From Kitasatospora sp. GP82 (GTDB lineage: Bacteria; Actinomycetota; Actinomycetes; Streptomycetales; Streptomycetaceae), in contig NZ_JARZAJ010000006.1 of assembly GCF_029892105.1 (NCBI RefSeq), positions 204,254 to 268,253 on the forward strand: a DNA stretch of 64,000 nt, in the 5' to 3' direction. This document shows positions 1 through 9,276 of the stretch, in pieces (position 1 is the stretch's first letter; each line of letters opens with the position of its first letter). The notes beneath the pieces were generated by a model, which saw nothing but the letters and a program-made list of their open reading frames with translations, searched no databases and was not told where the DNA came from. A program made the translations under genes and the position numbers.

Positions 1-170
1 AGCAGACAGCTACCGGCCGGTACGGAGCCGTATCCATCGCACGGGCGGGGCGGTACAACGAACAGGAGGAAAGTGGAGAGCCGACGGGTTCCCCTGCTGG
101 CATCTTGAGCTAACTACGCCTGTTCATGCAGGTCACGGCCACGTGATAGGGCTTCACTCAATCGCGTGAG

Positions 171-233
171 AATCTGACGGTAACTCGCAGATTCCAGGAG
201 TCCCACTCGTAATCTGCGTGTTTGTGGCAGATT
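171..233. repeat. Tandem pair of inverted repeats AATCTG-N11-CAGATT
   Basis: Two copies of the same dyad sit exactly 40 bases apart: AATCTG at 171-176 with CAGATT at 188-193, and AATCTG at 211-216 with CAGATT at 228-233. After each CAGATT the sequence continues CCAGGAGTC or CCGGGAGTC. The spacers differ while the arms are identical, as expected for protein-binding sites. The second copy overlaps the GTG start region of the first recombinase, so these could be operator sites for the small HTH protein downstream or arm/core sites for the recombinase. Function is inferred. Confidence 0.6.
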
Positions 234-1407
234 CCGGGAGTCGCCGCTTCACCGTCCTCGATGGCGGAGGCGGCCTTGCTCCGCACGGTGACTCTGGCGA
301 GACCCCGGTGGTCGAGCCAGGGCTTGCCGATGTCCTGACGCTGCAGCGCCCTGCCGTCGAGCTGTCCGAGCTTGAGGCGGAACGGGCGCTGTTTCAGGAT
401 TCGCTGGCTGAGTACTGTTGGGCCCGGGACGTCGCCGGTCTTGCCCCAAAGACTCTGGATGCTCTTGTACAGCCGGTCCTTGAGGTCTGCGCGTTCTACG
501 ACGTCGTTCCCTGGCGGCTGAACTCGCGGGAGCTGGACCGCTACTTCGCCGGCCCGGGCAAGCCCAATCGCCACACGACGATGCGCTCGAAGATCAACCG
601 GATCGACGGGTACTTCGCCTTCCTGGAGCAGCGCTACGCGGGGGAGATCCTGCGTCGCTTCGGTGCCGCGGTCGAGTCGCCGGTCGACGCGTTCAACCGT
701 CCCCGGCACCGTGGCGACTTCGGGCTGCGCATCCCTCCGTCGGCGAGGGAGACGCAGGACTTCTTCAGGTCCTGGCGTGCCGCTCTTCCCACCGCGCGGA
801 AGTACCCCGTGGCGGTGCGCAACTACGTAATATCGAAGCTGACCTACATCTCGGGCGTGCGCGCAGCCGAGCTGTGCCGGGGGCGGATCGGCGACGTGCA
901 CTGGGAGAACGGGCAGTGGGGCCGCTTCCTTGTGCAGGGTAAGGGCGCGCGGGGCTCTGGGCCCAGGGAGCGGGAGGCGTGCCTGTTCCGGGAGGGGCGT
1001 GAGCTGCTGTGGTGGTTCGTCGAGGAGGTGCGGGGGGAGTTCGGCGACGACCCGACCGACCCGCACGCGCCGCTGTTCCCCTCCGAGCGGCTGCCCAGGT
1101 CGGTCGCCGACCTGAACCTGCCGATCTCGCTGGCGGTGGTTCCCGACACGTTCCGCCGCGCGCTGAAGGCGGCGTCCCGCGAGTACCTCAAGGGCTCGGT
1201 CACCGAGTTGTTCCCCATCTGCTGAGGCATGCCTGCGCGACCCACAACTATGAGGCCGGGATGCCGTTGTGGGATGTGCAGGTCTTGTTGGGCCATACCT
1301 GGGCCTCGACCACGGTCGGGTACCTGGCGACCGCCAAGGGCGACCCGGAGCGGATGTGTCTGGAATCTTCCCGGCGAGCGGTTCGCCGGCTGAGCGTGGA
1401 GGCGTGA
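218..1407 (+). pseudogene. Tyrosine recombinase/integrase, frameshifted
   Basis: Tyrosine site-specific recombinase of the phage-integrase family. The 5' frame (GTG at 218) gives 335 residues with an N-terminal SAM-like region and the first catalytic Arg in SGVRAAEL, then stops at 1225 after TELFPIC. The rest of the catalytic domain continues in another frame to 1407: PHLLRHACATH carries the His-x-x-Arg pair, LLGHTWASTT the second His/Trp region, and VGYLAT the nucleophilic Tyr. One missing C in the short C run near 1211-1216 restores the full protein of about 396 residues. The start is uncertain because the GTG lies inside a repeat. It forms a three-gene set with the next two entries, 4 bases before the HTH gene. 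The enzyme is probably inactive unless the base is a sequencing error. Confidence 0.82.
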
Positions 1408-1411
1408 TCCG

Positions 1412-1744
1412 ATGAAGTGGAACCTGCGCTGGGTGGCTGCCCGGCGGGACATCTGGCGGCCGGCCCAGCTCCTGGGGGCCTTCCAGGAGGTGGGCTTCAA
1501 CCCTTCGCTGAGCAAGGTCGCCGCCCTGTGGTCCAACAAGCCGGTCACGGTCCGGTTGGAGGACCTCGACCTGATCTGTGCGGCGCTCCAGTGTTCGGTA
1601 GCGGACCTGATGGAGGCCGAGACCGTCGCCGCGGCCCAGGACCGGAAGAGCGAGGCGCCGCGGGCGGTCGGGCAGACGGGTGCGGTGCGTCCCGTGCCGA
1701 GGCCCTCAAGTGGCGGTCGGCGCCGCGCGCTTCCGCCGAACTAA
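1412..1744 (+). CDS. Small Xre-type HTH protein between two recombinases
   Basis: A 110-residue protein. Residues 15-70 look like a Cro/C1-type helix-turn-helix (QLLGAFQEVGFNPSLSKVAALW, then VRLEDLDLICAALQCSVADL), the arrangement of short Xre proteins that choose a target by a DLDLICAAL-type third helix. The C-terminal 35 residues are Pro/Arg-rich and low in complexity. It starts 4 bases after the first recombinase ends and precedes the second recombinase, so it probably controls or assists recombination. It is the only gene of the trio that is still open. The Xre assignment is from sequence pattern; its role is inferred. Confidence 0.72.
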   Translation: MKWNLRWVAARRDIWRPAQLLGAFQEVGFNPSLSKVAALWSNKPVTVRLEDLDLICAALQCSVADLMEAETVAAAQDRKSEAPRAVGQTGAVRPVPRPSSGGRRRALPPN

Positions 1745-1758
1745 CCGGGGCGGCGCGA

Positions 1759-3078
1759 ATGGGGCGGGGACGGACCCGGCGGGCCGGGTCGTGCGAGGAG
1801 TGCCTGGACTGGGGCCTGATGCCGACGGGCGGGTAGCGCCCGGAGTGCGCGCGTGCCCACGCCAGGGGTGGGAACGGTTGGCAGCCAGGAGGCTGCCGTC
1901 GGTGCGGCTGGACACAGGCACTCGCCAAGGACGGGTGCTGCCGGGGCTGCCTACTCGCCGTACGGCTCGGGCAGGACGATCCGTGGCTCTGGGCAGAACT
2001 ACGTCACGAGAGCCTTCCGGCCAGCCGCGGCCGCCAGCTCGCGCTGCGCCTGGAGAGGATCGGCTTGCCGGACGCGCGGCCTCTGCGAGGGGAGGGACCC
2101 CGCTCCCACCGCGATGTGCCGGCCTGGGTACGGGCACGGTTCCCGGAGCCCGTCCGTGACGATCCGGCGCTGTGCCCGCCCGAAGTGCCGGGCCAACTCG
2201 GCCTCTTCCCCACGCCCCGGCGGCTGTTCACCATCACGGACGGAGCCCGCATCCACGGCCGCTCCCTCCCCGACCTGGAGCTGGTCTGCGCCGAGCTCGG
2301 GCGGATGGCGAGCGAGCGCGGGGTCGGCCCGTCGTGGGTGATCCCCCTCAGCACCTGGCACTCCACCGGCATCAGCACCCCTCGTCAGGTCACCGCCGAG
2401 CACATCGAAGCAGCCCTCGAATCCCTGGCGGGCCATCACGCCCGCTCCGTCCACGGTGCGCTGCGATCCCTGTTCCGGGCCCTGCGGCGTGAGCGCCTGA
2501 TCTTCCGCGATCCCGCCCGCACCGTCAGCCTGACCTCCGCCCGACCCCTGCCGACCACCCTGCCCTCAGACCGCCTGACCGGCATCCTCGACCAGCTCCC
2601 CGACAGCCGAAGCCGGCTCATCGTCGCCCTGGTCGCCGTCCACGCCCTGGCCCCCCAGCAAGTCGCCAGCCTGCGCCTCGCCGACCTCGACCGCTCCAAG
2701 GCCCGTCAGCGAGTACGGCGCCCCCAGCGCCTGGACCACGTCTTCTACCTCGACGGCTTCCTCATGAACCTGGTCTACGCGTGGATCCGGGACCGCCACC
2801 AACGGTGGCCGGACAGCACCAACCCCTACCTCATCGTCAGCCGACAGACCGCCATCGACAGCACGGGGCCTGCGGTCTGCGCCGGGGTCATCAAGAAGCC
2901 GTTCCGACACAGCGGCTTCACCGCTCAGGCACTGCGCACCGACCGCATCCTTGACGAAGCCCGAGACAGCGCCGATCCCGTTCGTCTCATGCGCCAGTTC
3001 GGCATCGCCAACGTGACCGCGGTCAAGTACGTCTTCACGGCCCACCCCGACAAGCGGCCGCACCCCATTGGCCCGTGA
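1759..3078 (+). pseudogene. Zinc-finger recombinase-like protein, interrupted by TAG
   Basis: A recombinase-like protein often found as third gene after a tyrosine recombinase and an HTH gene in streptomycetes (family knowledge). From ATG 1759 the frame reads CEECLDWGLMPTGG, then TAG at 1834-1836, then continues open in the same frame to 3078. Past the stop are further Cys pairs (PECARA, CRRCGW, CCRGC), so the stop splits a Cys-rich zinc-binding N-terminus; TGG to TAG is the simplest change. The body holds an integrase-like core-binding region and ends with a domain containing RTDRILDEA and [11 protein letters not shown]. Without the stop it would be about 439 residues. Re-initiation at 2065 would leave 337 residues without the zinc region. 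Probably non-functional. Confidence 0.7.
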
Positions 3079-3104
3079 GTGGCCCCGGGGATCAGTCGAA
3101 CCGA

Positions 3105-3323
3105 TGGAGTGGGGTATGGGTCCTGACCCACGAGCAGGACCCATACCTCGTTGAAGGGCTGCTGGAACGCCCGGAGAATGTTCGCGCCAGCAGGAAGGTA
3201 CGTCCGCCCCGCGGCAACCTCCGCACGCAGGAAGTCCCCCATCGCGGTGATCCGATCCGCCATCGGTTCGAGCGCCTTCGCCCAGCCCGGATCGACGAGT
3301 TCGTACAACGGCCTCGCAATCAC
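3105..3323 (-). pseudogene. ung: 5' fragment of uracil-DNA glycosylase gene
   Basis: Reading from a GTG at 3323, the minus strand encodes about 73 residues of a family-1 uracil-DNA glycosylase N-terminus: [11 protein letters not shown], then [16 protein letters not shown], ending in the conserved water-activating-loop motif GQDPYPTP. The family continues with a GHAVGLSFS-type stretch, but here similarity stops at about 3105 and unrelated sequence runs into the tail of the recombinase cassette. The rest of the gene (about 150 residues) is not on the left side of the cassette either. The fragment cannot make an enzyme. The precise cut at the cassette edge suggests the element inserted here or that a deletion started from it. 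Confidence 0.75.
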
Positions 3324-3330
3324 CGTGCGC

Positions 3331-3530
3331 CCCCCGCGTGCCGCAGGGCAGTCGTGACTACTCCTCTTCCTTCTCCTCGTCGCCGAGACGATCCAGAAGC
3401 TCCCGCAGTGCGGGGACGGTGGGTCACGCTCGACCCAGCGCTCCACCCACTCGGCCATGGTCATCATCGTCGGTCAGCCTCCGCTCCGAAACCAGTGTTC
3501 TCGGAACTCGGGCGTGCGCAGCCCCGGGCG
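3331..3530 (-). other. Remnant of a small reading frame upstream of the ung fragment
   Basis: No intact gene is seen. On the minus strand two short pieces in different frames read like one protein: [14 protein letters not shown] near 3426-3467 and [20 protein letters not shown] ending at a TAG near 3357. A one-base shift at about 3425 would join them into a peptide of about 35 residues with an acidic tail. This fits a small gene just upstream of ung that has also decayed. No function can be assigned. Confidence 0.3.
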
Positions 3531-5222
3531 TCAACGGGGTTCGTAGAACACGTTGCGGATGCGGGTGGCGACATGGAGGTTGAGCCGGGCCTCGACGTCG
3601 CTGAGGTCGTGGCCGGTGATCTCGCGGATGCGCTGGAGGCGATAGCGCACGGTACTCCGATGGATGAGCAGGATCTCAGAGGTCGCGTCGTAGCTTCCGC
3701 CGCTCTCGAGGTAGCGCGAGAGCGTGGTGACGAGGTCGGTGTGGTGGCGCGCGTCGTAGTCCAGCAGGGCGCCGAGCCATTCGTGGACGAAGCGGTCGGC
3801 TTCCCGTTCGCCGTCGCCGGTGCCCATCATGCGGTAGAGGCCGAGCTCCTCGAAGTTGGTGCTGCCGTGCGGGTCGTGGGATCTGCGCCGCACGGTGAGG
3901 GCTCGGGCGGCCTCGTCGTAGGAGTGCGGGAGGTCTGCGGGGCTGTCGCAGCGGCCGCCGACTCCGATGGCCCCGGCCCGGGTGTTGAGGTCGTCGGAGA
4001 CGGCCCGGTACAGCGCGTCCCCGGAGTCGAGCCCCACTGCCAGCACGACCGTGGTCTCCCGGCGGGCGCCGATGAGCACGTCCAGGCGCAGGCGAGCGGC
4101 CGCGCGGGCGACCGCGTCGCCGAGCGCCGCCTGGTCGGCGGGCCCGGGCCACTGCAGTACGGCGACCCGGTGCGGCCGGTGCAGATCGTGGCCGAAGGTG
4201 GCCGCACAGGCGAACATGTCCTCGGTCGCCCGGCCCGAGATCAGCCTGTCGACGAGATCACGACGCAGTTGTGGTTCCAACAGGGCGAGCCTGCGCGCGT
4301 GGAAGAGCTCCGGGGCCAGGACCAGGCCGGCCTGGTCGAGGGCGGAGGTGTCCGGCTTCCCGGCTCGCCGGTCCGGGTCGACCAGGGCTACCAGGCCGAG
4401 CAGGTCGCCGGCCATGGCGATGGGGGCGATCAGCCGGTCCCGGTCACGGACGGCGCCCGGCTGGTGCCGTGCGCGCTGCAGCAGCTCTTCTCGGGGTCCG
4501 AGGTCAGGTCCGCGAGGGGGCGGGGGCTGACCGGGGCCTGCCCAGACCCGCAGGTTACCGAAGAGGTCCTCGGTCAGCGCCGGGAGCCCGGTGAGTTCGT
4601 GGAGAGCCCGGACTATGCCCTCCTCGCCCCGGCCGGAGGCCGCCGCGCGGGCAAGCGCTTCGTGGCCGGCGGCGGTGCGCTCCAGGACCGCGACGGTCGC
4701 GCTGGGGTCGGCGTCGCGCCGGACCTCCGCAGTCCTCAGCCGGTCGTGGTCCGCGGCGGTGGCGCGTTCCAGCCGGCGCCGCGCCATCCATGCGAGGGCG
4801 ATGCGGGCCTGCCGGACGAGCAGGTCGGCGAGGGCGGTCTCGTCGGCCGAGGGTGCGGTGCGGGCTCGGACGACGAGGTAGCCGAGACAGCGGTCGCCGT
4901 CACGTAGGGCGTAGACCCGCATCCAGCAGCCGCCGGCGCCGTCCGGGTGGCCGGTGGCTGTGGCTGCGGTGTGCGGCCGCGCGCCGGATACGGCGGGAGT
5001 GAACGGTGCGCAGCGCACCGGCAGGCCGTTGTGCAGCAGGTGGGCCGCGTCGAACGGGCCGAGCGCCGCCATCGCGGCCCTGGCAGCCCCCAGTACCGCG
5101 AACTCGTCGACTCCCTCGAACATCGCCGTGGTGTGGCGTAGCAGGGTGTGCGCGACCCCAGCCGTTGGCGGGACCGCGTGCGGTGGTGAGGCCGTCATCG
5201 CGAGAGGGACAGCGTCATCCAT
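3531..5222 (-). CDS. PucR/CdaR-family transcriptional regulator
   Basis: A 563-residue cytoplasmic regulator. The N-terminal ~180 residues are GAF-like; the middle (~330-460) resembles the GGDEF-like central region of PucR/CdaR proteins. The C-terminal ~75 residues hold the PucR-type helix-turn-helix: SRYLESGGSYDATSEIL, then HRSTVRYRLQRIREITGHDL. The length fits the family. The GTG/ATG-rich start at 5222 is opposite the dnaK operon, with about 270 bases between them, so it may control that operon or itself; this is inference from position. The effector is unknown. PucR proteins often respond to nitrogen or purine metabolites, but nothing here identifies a ligand. Confidence 0.85.
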   Translation of the reverse strand: MDDAVPLAMTASPPHAVPPTAGVAHTLLRHTTAMFEGVDEFAVLGAARAAMAALGPFDAAHLLHNGLPVRCAPFTPAVSGARPHTAATATGHPDGAGGCWMRVYALRDGDRCLGYLVVRARTAPSADETALADLLVRQARIALAWMARRRLERATAADHDRLRTAEVRRDADPSATVAVLERTAAGHEALARAAASGRGEEGIVRALHELTGLPALTEDLFGNLRVWAGPGQPPPPRGPDLGPREELLQRARHQPGAVRDRDRLIAPIAMAGDLLGLVALVDPDRRAGKPDTSALDQAGLVLAPELFHARRLALLEPQLRRDLVDRLISGRATEDMFACAATFGHDLHRPHRVAVLQWPGPADQAALGDAVARAAARLRLDVLIGARRETTVVLAVGLDSGDALYRAVSDDLNTRAGAIGVGGRCDSPADLPHSYDEAARALTVRRRSHDPHGSTNFEELGLYRMMGTGDGEREADRFVHEWLGALLDYDARHHTDLVTTLSRYLESGGSYDATSEILLIHRSTVRYRLQRIREITGHDLSDVEARLNLHVATRIRNVFYEPR

Positions 5223-5494
5223 GACAGGCCCCCTTCGGGGCTCGGGACATCAGCCGCTGCTACCACGCTACGCCGCCCGAGGCGGGCCCTCAGCGGCAGG
5301 CCGCGGGCTTGCTGCCCGTCCTGGCGGACGAGAGGGCCGTTGCGGGTTCGTCCTGCCAGGGCGAGGAATCCCGAGGACTGTCGCGCGAGGCTGGCCGCTG
5401 GCGTGGGCGCGAACTCGCGCGGCTGTCGTCGGCGGTCTCGCCGGGGCCCGCGTCACGGTCACGACCGGTCCGTGTCACGACGGAGGAGATTCCC

Positions 5495-7399
5495 ATGGCG
5501 AAGGCAGTCGGCATCGATCTCGGTACGACCAACTCGGTCATCGCGGTCTGGGAGGGCGGTGAGCCCACCGTGATACCGAACGCCGAGGGATCCAGGACGA
5601 CACCCTCGGTGGTGGCTTTCTCCGACACCGGCGAGCGGCTGGTGGGGCTGCTGGCCCGGCGGCAGGCGATCCTCAACCCGAAGGGCACCGTCACGTCCGC
5701 GAAGCGGTTCATCGGCCGTCGCTACGACGAGGTCGTGGAGGAGGCCAAGGCGGTCTCCTTCGACGTGGTGGAGGGACCGGGCGGGGTGGCCCGATTCGAG
5801 GTGAACGGCAAGCAGTACGCGCCTGAGGAGATCAGCGCGCAGGTGCTGCGCAAGCTCGCCGACGACGGCGGGAAGTCGCTCGGCGAGCGGGTGACCGAGG
5901 CGGTCATCACGGTGCCCGCCTACTTCAACGACGCCCAGCGGCAGGCCACCAAGGACGCCGGGAAGATCGCCGGCCTCGAGGTCCTGCGGATCATCAACGA
6001 GCCGACCGCGGCGGCGCTGGCCTACGGGCTGGACAAGAAGGGTCACGAGACCGTCCTGGTCTTCGACCTCGGCGGCGGCACCTTCGACGTCAGCATCCTG
6101 GACGTCGGCGACGGCGTGGTGGAGGTCCGCGCCACCGCAGGTGACTCCCACCTGGGCGGCGACGACTTCGACCGCCGGGTGGTGGACTACCTGGCGGACG
6201 ACTTCCAGAAGACCGAGGGCATCGACCTGCGCAAGGACCCGCAAGCCCTGCAGCGGCTGTTCGAGGCCGCCGAGAAGGCCAAGACCGAGCTGAGTTCGGT
6301 CACCCAGACCCAGGTGAGCCTGCCGTTCGTCACCGCGGACGCCTCCGGGCCGAAGCACCTGACCGAGACCGTCCGCCGCTCCACCTTCGAGCAGATCACC
6401 GCGGACCTGGTCGAGCGCTGCCTGGGCCCGGTGAAGCAGGCGATGGCCGACGCGAAGGTCACCGACAACGACATCGACGAGGTCATCCTGGTCGGTGGTT
6501 CGACCCGCATCCCGGCGGTGCAGGCGCTGGTGCGGCGCCTGACCGGTGGCAAGGACCCCAACATGACCGTCAACCCGGACGAGGTGGTGGCGCTGGGCGC
6601 CGCCGTCCAGGCCGGAGTGCTCAAGGGTGAGGTCAAGGATGTGCTGCTGCTCGACGTCACCCCGCTCTCGCTGGGCGTGGAGACAGCGGGCGGCGTGATG
6701 ACCAAGATCATCGAACGGAACACCACCATCCCCGCCCGCCGGTCCGAGATCTTCTCGACCGCCGAGGACAACCAGCCGGCCGTGGACATCGTGGTGCTCC
6801 AGGGCGAGCGTGAGATGGCCGCCGACAACCGGGTGCTGGGCCGCTTCCGGCTGGAGAACATCAAGCCCGCGCCGCGCGGGCAGACCCAGATCGAGGTCAC
6901 CTTCGACATCGACGCCAACGGCATCCTCAAGGTCAGCGCCAAGGACAAGGACACCGGCGCCGAACAGTCGATCACCATCAGCGAGGGCTCTAACCTCGAC
7001 CAGGCCGAGGTCGAGCGGATGATCGCCGAGGCCGAGCAGAATCGCTCCGCCGACAGAGCGCTGCGCGAGGCAGTCGACGCCCGCAACGAGCTGGACGCGG
7101 TCGCCTACCAGGTCGAACGCCGCCTGAGCGAGCTCGGCGACGCCGCGCCGCAGCACGAGCGGGCCCGCGCCGAGCTGCTGATCGATCAGGCACGCGCGGC
7201 CATCAAGGAGGAGGCACCCGCGGACCGCGCCCGCAGCCTCACCTCCGAGCTCCAGCAGGTCTACGCCGGACTGGCCGCCCGCTCGGCCGGGCCCTCAGGC
7301 GCGTCCGGCCAGGCCGCCGGTGGCGGACCCTCGGGCGGCGCCTCGGGTGGTGGCGCGGGCGACGACGACGTCATCGACGCCGACTTCGACCGGAGCTGA
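5495..7399 (+). CDS. dnaK: Chaperone protein DnaK (Hsp70)
   Basis: Hsp70 chaperone that binds unfolded segments in an ATP cycle with DnaJ and GrpE. 634 residues from ATG 5495, which has a clear GGAGGAG ribosome site at about 5482; upstream in-frame sequence is non-coding. The nucleotide-binding domain starts with GIDLGTTNS and contains the phosphate-2 loop [10 protein letters not shown] and [12 protein letters not shown]. The substrate-binding domain includes the linker [13 protein letters not shown]. The C-terminus has a Gly/Ser-rich lid tail ending in [10 protein letters not shown]. It heads an operon with grpE, dnaJ, a cbpM-like gene, clpB and redox genes. No hspR and no obvious HAIR element (CTTGAGT-N7-ACTCAAG) is seen upstream, so this is probably an additional dnaK copy, not the main HspR-controlled one. 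Confidence 0.96.
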   Translation: MAKAVGIDLGTTNSVIAVWEGGEPTVIPNAEGSRTTPSVVAFSDTGERLVGLLARRQAILNPKGTVTSAKRFIGRRYDEVVEEAKAVSFDVVEGPGGVARFEVNGKQYAPEEISAQVLRKLADDGGKSLGERVTEAVITVPAYFNDAQRQATKDAGKIAGLEVLRIINEPTAAALAYGLDKKGHETVLVFDLGGGTFDVSILDVGDGVVEVRATAGDSHLGGDDFDRRVVDYLADDFQKTEGIDLRKDPQALQRLFEAAEKAKTELSSVTQTQVSLPFVTADASGPKHLTETVRRSTFEQITADLVERCLGPVKQAMADAKVTDNDIDEVILVGGSTRIPAVQALVRRLTGGKDPNMTVNPDEVVALGAAVQAGVLKGEVKDVLLLDVTPLSLGVETAGGVMTKIIERNTTIPARRSEIFSTAEDNQPAVDIVVLQGEREMAADNRVLGRFRLENIKPAPRGQTQIEVTFDIDANGILKVSAKDKDTGAEQSITISEGSNLDQAEVERMIAEAEQNRSADRALREAVDARNELDAVAYQVERRLSELGDAAPQHERARAELLIDQARAAIKEEAPADRARSLTSELQQVYAGLAARSAGPSGASGQAAGGGPSGGASGGGAGDDDVIDADFDRS

Positions 7400-7408
7400 G
7401 GCGGCGTC

Positions 7409-7927
7409 ATGTCGGAACAGGACCAGGACCGTCCTTCGGAGGAGGCGCCGGAGCTCTCGCAAGAGGCGGCTCCGGCACGGGAGATGTCCGAGATCGAGGA
7501 GTTGGAGGACCGGTGGCGGCGGGCGCTCGCCGATCTGGACAACCTCCGCAAGCGGCACGCCCGTGAGCGGCCCCACGAACTGGAGGCCGAACGGGCCAGG
7601 GTCGCCGCTGCCTGGCTCCCGGTGCTCGACAACCTCGAACTGGCCCTCGCCCACGCGGCTGCCGACCCCGGGTCGATCGTCCAGGGCGTCCGGGCCGTCC
7701 GCGACCAGGCCGTCGAGGTGCTGAGAAGCCTCGGCTACCCGCGCCACGACGAGACCGGCGTCCCCTTCGACCCCGCGCTGCACGACGTGGTCACCGTGGT
7801 CGACGCCCCGGATACCGCCCCGGATACCGCTCCGGGCACCGTCGTCCAGGTGCTGCGCCCCGGGTACGGTGAGCCCGGGCGGCAGCTGCGGCCGGCGGCG
7901 GTGGCGGTCAGCCGCAAGCCGGAGTAA
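7409..7927 (+). CDS. grpE: Nucleotide exchange factor GrpE
   Basis: A 172-residue GrpE that releases ADP from DnaK. An acidic N-terminal tail leads into a predicted coiled coil (about residues 25-75, with RWRRALADLDNLRKRHARE) and the C-terminal beta domain with PFDPALHDVV. It is shorter than the usual streptomycete GrpE (about 200 or more residues) and carries a small repeat DTAPDTAPGT near residue 133, where the family has a short conserved strand. It begins 9 bases after dnaK and ends 6 bases before dnaJ, in operon order dnaK-grpE-dnaJ. Confidence 0.92.
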   Translation: MSEQDQDRPSEEAPELSQEAAPAREMSEIEELEDRWRRALADLDNLRKRHARERPHELEAERARVAAAWLPVLDNLELALAHAAADPGSIVQGVRAVRDQAVEVLRSLGYPRHDETGVPFDPALHDVVTVVDAPDTAPDTAPGTVVQVLRPGYGEPGRQLRPAAVAVSRKPE

Positions 7928-7933
7928 GACGCC

Positions 7934-8896
7934 ATGGCCCGCGACTACTACGAGGTGCTGGGCGTCCCGAAGACCGCCGACGCGGCCCAGATCCAGCAGG
8001 CGTTCCGTACCCTGGCCCGCCGCTACCACCCGGACGTGAACAAGGACCCGGCCGCCGAGGACCGCTTCAAGGAGCTCAACGAGGCATACAGCGTGCTCTC
8101 CGACCCCGACACCCGGGCCCGGTACGACCGCTTCGGCCCCGACTTCCGGCAGATCCCCGAGGACTACGACGAACGGGCGGCCGCCGCCCAGGGCTTCGGG
8201 GGAAGGGGCGGGTACGCCGGGGCGGGTGGCCGAGGGGGCGCGCGGGTCTGGACGACGGGAGGGCAGTACGACGCGTCCGATGTCGACTTCGAGGAGCTCT
8301 TCGGCGGTATCTTCGGTGGCCGAGCGGGCCCGGCCGGCCGGGCGCGTGCCGGGCCGGTCCCCGGCGCCGACCAGGAGGCCGAACTCACGCTCACCGTGGA
8401 AGAGGCCTACCGGGGCGGCAGACGGAAGATCACCCTCGGCGGGCCGGGCGGCGGGCGCACCTATGACGTGACCGTCCCGGCCGGCGTGGTCGACGGACAG
8501 CGGATCCGGCTCGCGGGGGAGGGCGGCCGGGGCCGCGGCCAGGGCGCCGCCGGGGACCTCTACCTGGTGGTGCGGATCGCCCCGCACGCGCGCTACCGCC
8601 TCTCGGGTCGCGACATCCATGTCGACCTGCCCGTCACCCCGTGGGAGGCCGCGCTCGGGGCGACCATCCCGGTCAGCGGGCCGGGCGGCACCGCAAAGGT
8701 CCACGTCCCACCGGGCACCTCCACCGGCCGCCGGCTACGACTGCGAGGCGAGGGGATGCCCAACCCCAAGGGTTCCCCCGGTGACCTCTACGCCGAGATC
8801 CGGGTGATGGTGCCGCCCTCGCTGAGCCCGCGCGAGCGCGAGTTGTTGGAGGAACTGGCCGCCGTATCGACGTTTGACCCGAGGAAGCAGACATGA
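7934..8896 (+). CDS. dnaJ: DnaJ/CbpA-type co-chaperone without zinc finger
   Basis: A 320-residue J-domain protein stimulating DnaK ATPase. The J domain (1-70) contains the HPD tripeptide in [11 protein letters not shown] Gly-rich segment (about 75-130) follows, then two C-terminal beta-sandwich domains that bind substrate ([12 protein letters not shown]; then [13 protein letters not shown]). The Cys-rich zinc-finger region of type I DnaJ is missing, so this is a type II, CbpA-like protein. Its stop overlaps the start of the following CbpM-like gene by 4 bases (ATGA), implying translational coupling. CbpA and CbpM work as co-chaperone and modulator in enterobacteria, which fits this pairing. 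Confidence 0.93.
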   Translation: MARDYYEVLGVPKTADAAQIQQAFRTLARRYHPDVNKDPAAEDRFKELNEAYSVLSDPDTRARYDRFGPDFRQIPEDYDERAAAAQGFGGRGGYAGAGGRGGARVWTTGGQYDASDVDFEELFGGIFGGRAGPAGRARAGPVPGADQEAELTLTVEEAYRGGRRKITLGGPGGGRTYDVTVPAGVVDGQRIRLAGEGGRGRGQGAAGDLYLVVRIAPHARYRLSGRDIHVDLPVTPWEAALGATIPVSGPGGTAKVHVPPGTSTGRRLRLRGEGMPNPKGSPGDLYAEIRVMVPPSLSPRERELLEELAAVSTFDPRKQT

Positions 8897-9276
8897 GAGC
8901 CCAGCAGCGTCCTCCCGCCGAAGGCATCGGACCGGACAACACCGGTGGTCGCTACCCGCTCGTGCGGATCTACCGCCCCGACCCGTACCGGCTGTCCTTG
9001 GACAGCGTCGCCCACCACAGTGGCCTGTCACCCGACCTGGTCCGACGTTTCGTCGCCCTGGGGCTGGTGGACGCCGAGCGGGACCGCCTCGGCCGGTTGT
9101 GGTTCCGCACCAGCGCCCCGGCGACCATCGCCCGGACCCAGCGACTGCGGACCGGACTGTCCCTCAACTACGCCGCCATCGGGCTCGTCCTCGACCTGCT
9201 CGACCGCATCGACGAGTTGGAGAGCGCGCTGCGCCACCGCGAGCGGGCCGCCAAGGAGCGAATCCCATGGACATGA
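8893..9276 (+). CDS. CbpM/MerR-like chaperone modulator
   Basis: A 127-residue protein with a MerR-like winged-helix fold. Residues about 35-75 read [20 protein letters not shown] then [11 protein letters not shown], and a C-terminal helix ([20 protein letters not shown]) looks able to dimerise. CbpM-type proteins bind the J domain of CbpA and restrain it; HspR has the same fold but binds DNA. Its overlap with the dnaJ/cbpA-like gene favours the modulator role, while a DNA-binding autorepressor of this operon is the alternative. Its 3' end overlaps the clpB start by 10 bases. Confidence 0.8.
   Translation: MRAQQRPPAEGIGPDNTGGRYPLVRIYRPDPYRLSLDSVAHHSGLSPDLVRRFVALGLVDAERDRLGRLWFRTSAPATIARTQRLRTGLSLNYAAIGLVLDLLDRIDELESALRHRERAAKERIPWT

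Noticed and set aside
3075..4907. 610-residue frame antisense to the PucR gene
   Set aside because: Shadow of the PucR gene; the minus strand has the complete HTH family match.
5223..5494. HspR/HAIR operator in front of dnaK
   Set aside because: No CTTGAGT-N7-ACTCAAG or close variant was found.
5459..7156. Long frame antisense to dnaK
   Set aside because: An antisense frame of this kind is common in high-GC dnaK genes; there is no independent evidence for expression.
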